From: Paenibacillus gyeongsangnamensis
GTDB taxonomy: Bacteria > Bacillota > Bacilli > Paenibacillales > NBRC-103111
Assembly: GCF_027533625.1 (NCBI RefSeq)
Contig: NZ_JAQAGZ010000002.1
Coordinates: forward strand, 1 to 64,000
Direction of reading: 5' to 3'
Length of the DNA: 64,000 nt
Part shown: one piece after another, positions 63,839 through 64,000 of the stretch
How the letters are laid out: the number at the start of each line of letters is the position of its first letter
How positions within the stretch are numbered: position 1 is the stretch's first letter
Translations under genes and position numbers: made by a program
The notes under the pieces: generated by a model
Databases searched by the model: none
Seen by the model: the letters and a program-made list of their open reading frames with translations, nothing else
What the model was told of the DNA's origin: nothing

Positions 63839-64000
63839 CTCTTCCTTGCTCCCCCTGCCAGATGCTTCTGCACATCCTGCTCATTTATGACTTTCAGATG
63901 ACTCGCATGGGCCATGAGTGCTTGTGTAACGAGCCTTGAATAACCGGGGTATATTTTCGTTCGGTATTGTGGAATGACAATATATACATGTGGGTCTCGA
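63835..64000 (-). CDS. C-terminal end of an upstream gene, probably the nuclease partner of pPIWI-RE
   Basis: An open frame enters from the right edge and ends TGA at 63835-63837, overlapping the helicase ATG. It encodes HVYIVIPQYRTKIYPGYSRL followed by VTQALMAHASHLKVINEQDV. Known pPIWI-RE loci consist of a restriction-endonuclease-fold protein, a DinG-type helicase and pPIWI-RE in this order, so the position suggests that nuclease. The visible 54 residues contain no catalytic motif, so the assignment rests on position only. Confidence 0.55.
   Translation of the reverse strand, partial: RDPHVYIVIPQYRTKIYPGYSRLVTQALMAHASHLKVINEQDVQKHLAGGARKR

Overview
The window looks like a chromosomal stretch from an endospore-forming, Paenibacillus- or Brevibacillus-like Firmicute. 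It carries a gerA-gerB-gerC germinant-receptor operon, fragments of the sporulation sigma factor SigK, a CbpB-like CBS protein, a YesM-type sensor-kinase fragment, strong AGGAGG ribosome binding sites and several U-tailed terminators. No rRNA, tRNA or CRISPR array was seen. Almost every gene after 2 kb lies on the minus strand.

Region 1 (1-10.6 kb) is a worn host region. It holds the 5' end of an IS110-family transposase, a CbpB-like gene, and decayed remnants: a sensor-kinase/glycosidase deletion fusion, a PaiA-type acetyltransferase and a MarR regulator. A beta-glucoside pair follows (GH3 enzyme plus a PTS permease that lacks the EIIB domain and the EIIA phospho-histidine), then gerABC. A SigK 5'-half remnant lies at 10.23-10.52 kb.

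Region 2 (10.6-21.7 kb) is one minus-strand catabolic operon. It contains a DauR/YheO-type regulator, an oligopeptide ABC transporter (two ATPases, two permeases, one lipoprotein), an amidohydrolase, an M20 deacylase, a threonine-synthase-like PLP enzyme, a class-C serine hydrolase and RidA. The set suggests import and breakdown of an N-acylated or D-amino-acid-containing compound. A propeller lipoprotein, a broken DsrE gene and a GNAT gene follow.

Region 3 (24-64 kb, open at the right edge) is a defence island. At its left end are a SpoIVCA-like serine recombinase with one in-frame stop and, next to it, a SigK 3'-half remnant. Both SigK remnants share a 14-bp core, so sigK is the probable attachment gene of a skin-like element. 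Reading along the minus strand from 64 kb the island has: (a) a pPIWI-RE system (end of an upstream gene, DinG-type helicase, pPIWI-RE protein, OB-HD protein, a 69-aa protein, a viroplasmin/GIY-YIG fusion, Fic protein, terminator); (b) HIRAN and WYL proteins, an AddB/AddA-like helicase-nuclease pair and a type I restriction system (hsdM, hsdS, hsdR, terminator); (c) a RloC/PrrC-like AAA ATPase broken by an IS4-family element with a 9-bp target duplication and by a separate nonsense codon; (d) a tight six-gene operon of two MrfA/YprA-type helicases, a DUF1643-like protein, McrB-like and McrC-like proteins and a Snf2-like helicase.

The most interesting parts are the pPIWI-RE operon with its hybrid-binding/GIY-YIG fusion, the double-MrfA plus McrBC operon, which matches no named system I know, and the evidence that the island uses sigK as its attachment site. 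All calls come from reading the sequence; no database search was possible.
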